Part shown: positions 54,646 to 56,405 of the stretch, in pieces
How positions within the stretch are numbered: position 1 is the stretch's first letter
How the letters are laid out: every line of letters starts with the position of its first letter
Position numbers and translations under genes: made by a program
Source: Sphaerospermopsis sp. SIO1G1
GTDB taxonomy: Bacteria; Cyanobacteriota; Cyanobacteriia; Cyanobacteriales; Nostocaceae
NCBI GenBank assembly: GCA_010672785.1
Contig: JAAHFX010000016.1
Location: 1 to 56,405 of the forward strand
DNA: 56,405 nt
Direction: 5' to 3'
Notes under the pieces: generated by a model
Seen by the model: only the letters and a program-made list of their open reading frames with translations
Database searches by the model: none
What the model was told of the DNA's origin: nothing

Positions 54646-56181
54646 ATGGCGCGTCTAGCATTGCTGAGTGTATCTAACAAAACTGGTATTGTTGATTTAG
54701 CTCGGAGTTTGGTGGAAGAGTTTGATTTTGATATTATCAGCAGTGGGGGAACGGCTAAAACTCTCAAGGATGCAGGAATACCTGTGACTAAGGTTTCTGA
54801 TTATACGGGTTCACCGGAAATTTTGGGTGGCCGGGTGAAAACTCTTCATCCCCGTATTCATGGTGGTATTTTGGCCCGGCGAGATTTAGAGGCGCATATT
54901 CAGGATTTAGCAGATAACGATATTCGTCCTATTGATTTGGTGGTGGTGAATTTATATCCTTTTGAGGAAACTATCGCTAAACCTGGTGTGACTTTAGCTG
55001 ATGCGGTGGAACAAATTGATATTGGTGGCCCGGCGATGTTACGGGCTGCTTCTAAGAATTTCGCTCATTTGACTGTATTATGTAATCCTGATCAATATGA
55101 TGGATATTTGCAGGAATTACGTGGCAATGATTCACCTTCTTTGGAGTTTCGCCAACAATGTGCGTTGAAGGGATTTTTACATACTGCTAGTTATGATAAT
55201 GCGATCGCTGCATATTTGGCGGGGACTGAAACTGAGGGTTTACCAGCAACTTATACGGTTTCCGGGACACAAATTCAATCCTTGCGTTACGGGGAAAACC
55301 CCCATCAACCAGCTACATGGTATCAAACAGGAACTAAACCTACTGGTTGGGCAGGGGCGACAAAGTTACAGGGTAAGGAACTCAGTTATAATAATTTGGT
55401 AGATTTGGAAGCTGCACGTCGCATCATTGCCGAGTTTAGGGAAAGTCCAGCAGCAACAGTAATTAAACATACTAACCCCTGTGGTACGGCTGAAGCAGAT
55501 ACCATTTTTGAGGCTTATCAAAAGGCTTTTAATGCTGACTCTGTTTCCGCTTTTGGTGGTATTGTGGCTTTAAACCGTCCCATTGATGCTGCAACAGCAA
55601 CGGAGTTAACGAAGACATTTTTAGAATGTGTGGTTGCACCTGGTTGTGATCAGCAAGCACAGGAAATTTTAACTAAGAAGGGTAAGGTTCGGGTTTTAAC
55701 TTTACCTGATTTATTAACTGGGCCAAAAGAAACTGTCAGAGCGATCGCTGGTGGGTTGTTGGTGCAAACTGCTGATGATATTGTTGCAGATACCAGTAAA
55801 TGGCAAGTTGTGACTGAACGTCAACCAACTCCGGCTGAGTTAGCAGAATTATTATTTGCTTGGAAGGTTTGTAAACACGTTAAATCTAATGCTATTGTCC
55901 TCAGTAAAGACCGCACGACTTTAGGTGTAGGTGCAGGGCAAATGAACCGTGTCGGTGCGGCGAAAATTGCTTTAGAACAAGCAGTAGATCAAACCCAAGG
56001 TGCATTTTTAGCTAGTGATGGTTTCTTTCCTTTTGATGATACGGTGAGAAGTGCTGCGGCGGCGGGAATTACTGCCATTGTTCAACCTGGTGGAAGTGTG
56101 CGTGATAAAGACTCTATCCAAGCTGCAAATGAATTAGGTTTGTTGATGGTGTTGACTGGTGTGAGACATTTCTTACATTAA
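54646..56181 (+). CDS. purH: bifunctional AICAR formyltransferase/IMP cyclohydrolase
   Basis: The last two steps of de novo purine synthesis: formylation of AICAR and ring closure to IMP. The true start is ATG 54646 (ARLALLSVSNKTG), giving 511 aa, normal for PurH, with GAGGGA (54637-54642) in front. A frame that opens at 54541 runs back into heptad repeats and is not the real start. The N-terminal cyclohydrolase domain has ISSGGTAKTL and GGRVKTLHPRIHGGIL; the formyltransferase domain has VIKHTNPCG, AFGGIVALN and the C-terminal FPFDDTV. The whole gene lies in the window. Confidence 0.97.
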   Translation: MARLALLSVSNKTGIVDLARSLVEEFDFDIISSGGTAKTLKDAGIPVTKVSDYTGSPEILGGRVKTLHPRIHGGILARRDLEAHIQDLADNDIRPIDLVVVNLYPFEETIAKPGVTLADAVEQIDIGGPAMLRAASKNFAHLTVLCNPDQYDGYLQELRGNDSPSLEFRQQCALKGFLHTASYDNAIAAYLAGTETEGLPATYTVSGTQIQSLRYGENPHQPATWYQTGTKPTGWAGATKLQGKELSYNNLVDLEAARRIIAEFRESPAATVIKHTNPCGTAEADTIFEAYQKAFNADSVSAFGGIVALNRPIDAATATELTKTFLECVVAPGCDQQAQEILTKKGKVRVLTLPDLLTGPKETVRAIAGGLLVQTADDIVADTSKWQVVTERQPTPAELAELLFAWKVCKHVKSNAIVLSKDRTTLGVGAGQMNRVGAAKIALEQAVDQTQGAFLASDGFFPFDDTVRSAAAAGITAIVQPGGSVRDKDSIQAANELGLLMVLTGVRHFLH

Positions 56182-56186
56182 GTTCA

Positions 56187-56216
56187 GTGATTGGTGATTG
56201 GTGATTGGTAATTGGG
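56187..56216. repeat. heptad tandem repeat GTGATTG, 3 copies
   Basis: Three units just after the purH stop, plus a partial variant. Same heptad as at 30616. Confidence 0.9.
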
Positions 56217-56221
56217 TAAAT

Positions 56222-56312
56222 TTCTTAATTACGTAAGCGAAGCTCCTCTGAAAGAGGCATTACATAAGCGTTGCTCTACCGATAGCGTAGCGTGGCGTTA
56301 GCCATAGGGAGC
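56222..56312. repeat. palindrome-rich dispersed cyanobacterial repeat
   Basis: Contains CTCCTCTGAAAGAGG and GATAGCGTAGCGTGGCGTTA with GCCATA, of the kind scattered in many cyanobacterial intergenic regions. A shorter related stretch (GGCGTTAAGCCATA) is at about 16462. Confidence 0.55.
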
Positions 56313-56405
56313 ATTACGAATTACGAATTACGAATTACGAATTACGAATTACGAATTACGAATTACGAATTACGAATTACGAATTACGAATTACGAATTA
56401 CGAAT
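56313..56405. repeat. heptad tandem repeat ATTACGA, 13 or more copies, cut by window end
   Basis: A perfect array of ATTACGA from 56313 to the last base; the full length is not known. Confidence 0.97.

Noticed and set aside
54429..54658. Open frames of about 70 residues across the heptad array on the plus strand
   Set aside because: They only translate the repeat (VVSCQLS-type periodic peptides) and are open in several frames because a 7-bp unit cycles through all frames.

Overview
The window is chromosomal DNA of a filamentous, probably heterocyst-forming cyanobacterium (order Nostocales). The evidence is the AT-rich base composition, more than twenty GCGATCGC (HIP1) octamers, arrays of tandem 7-bp repeats of the STRR type known from heterocystous cyanobacteria, a cyanobacterial-type gshA, a ccsA of the system II cytochrome c pathway, and a complete hmp locus, the chemotaxis-like cluster that controls hormogonium motility in Nostoc. 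I cannot name the species from the sequence alone.

Layout. 1-0.4 kb: the end of an IS5-type transposase and a small unknown ORF. 0.5-4.4 kb: a membrane-anchored Ser/Thr kinase, an alpha/beta hydrolase and an exported SLH-domain protein. 4.6-9.2 kb: a polyamine-flavoured cluster made of speD (plus strand) facing a minus-strand run DUF4178 -> aminopropyltransferase-like protein with a membrane tail -> FemAB/GNAT-like ligase -> DUF350 membrane protein. An 87-bp inverted-repeat element sits inside that run. 9.5-11.5 kb: an MscS channel and a class IV HDAC-like deacetylase.

12.1-19.5 kb: an island that looks like a signalling or conflict module. A 172-aa protein is translationally coupled to a membrane-spanning nSTAND1 NTPase and followed by an exported FecR-like protein. 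Converging on them is an operon of a COP23-domain exported protein and two exported trypsin-like proteases. Related ~85-bp repeats lie just outside both ends. 19.9-25.1 kb: a 1453-aa UPF1/DNA2-type SF1 helicase with a very long coiled-coil insertion, overlapped by a gene of unknown function with a possible winged helix.

25.3-36.4 kb: mostly housekeeping genes. These are gshA, trmL, a LysM-M23 peptidoglycan hydrolase preceded by what I read as a ydaO-type (c-di-AMP) riboswitch, a tRNA with anticodon CAT, hemJ, a DUF6671 protein, a DUF4388 (PATAN) protein and a prolyl oligopeptidase. 36.7-49.2 kb: the hmp locus, hmpA-hmpE on the minus strand and hmpF divergent on the plus strand. 49.2-56.4 kb: tilS, a KGK-domain protein, a fatty acid hydroxylase-type membrane enzyme, ccsA, an Ntn-type isoaspartyl peptidase/asparaginase, and purH.

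The intergenic DNA is rich in small repeats: two MITE-like families with terminal inverted repeats, a third dispersed family, and many heptanucleotide arrays. Several start codons were moved from the longest ORF on the basis of ribosome-binding sites and protein alignment logic (purH, hmpD, hmpE, the M23 peptidase, the nSTAND gene).
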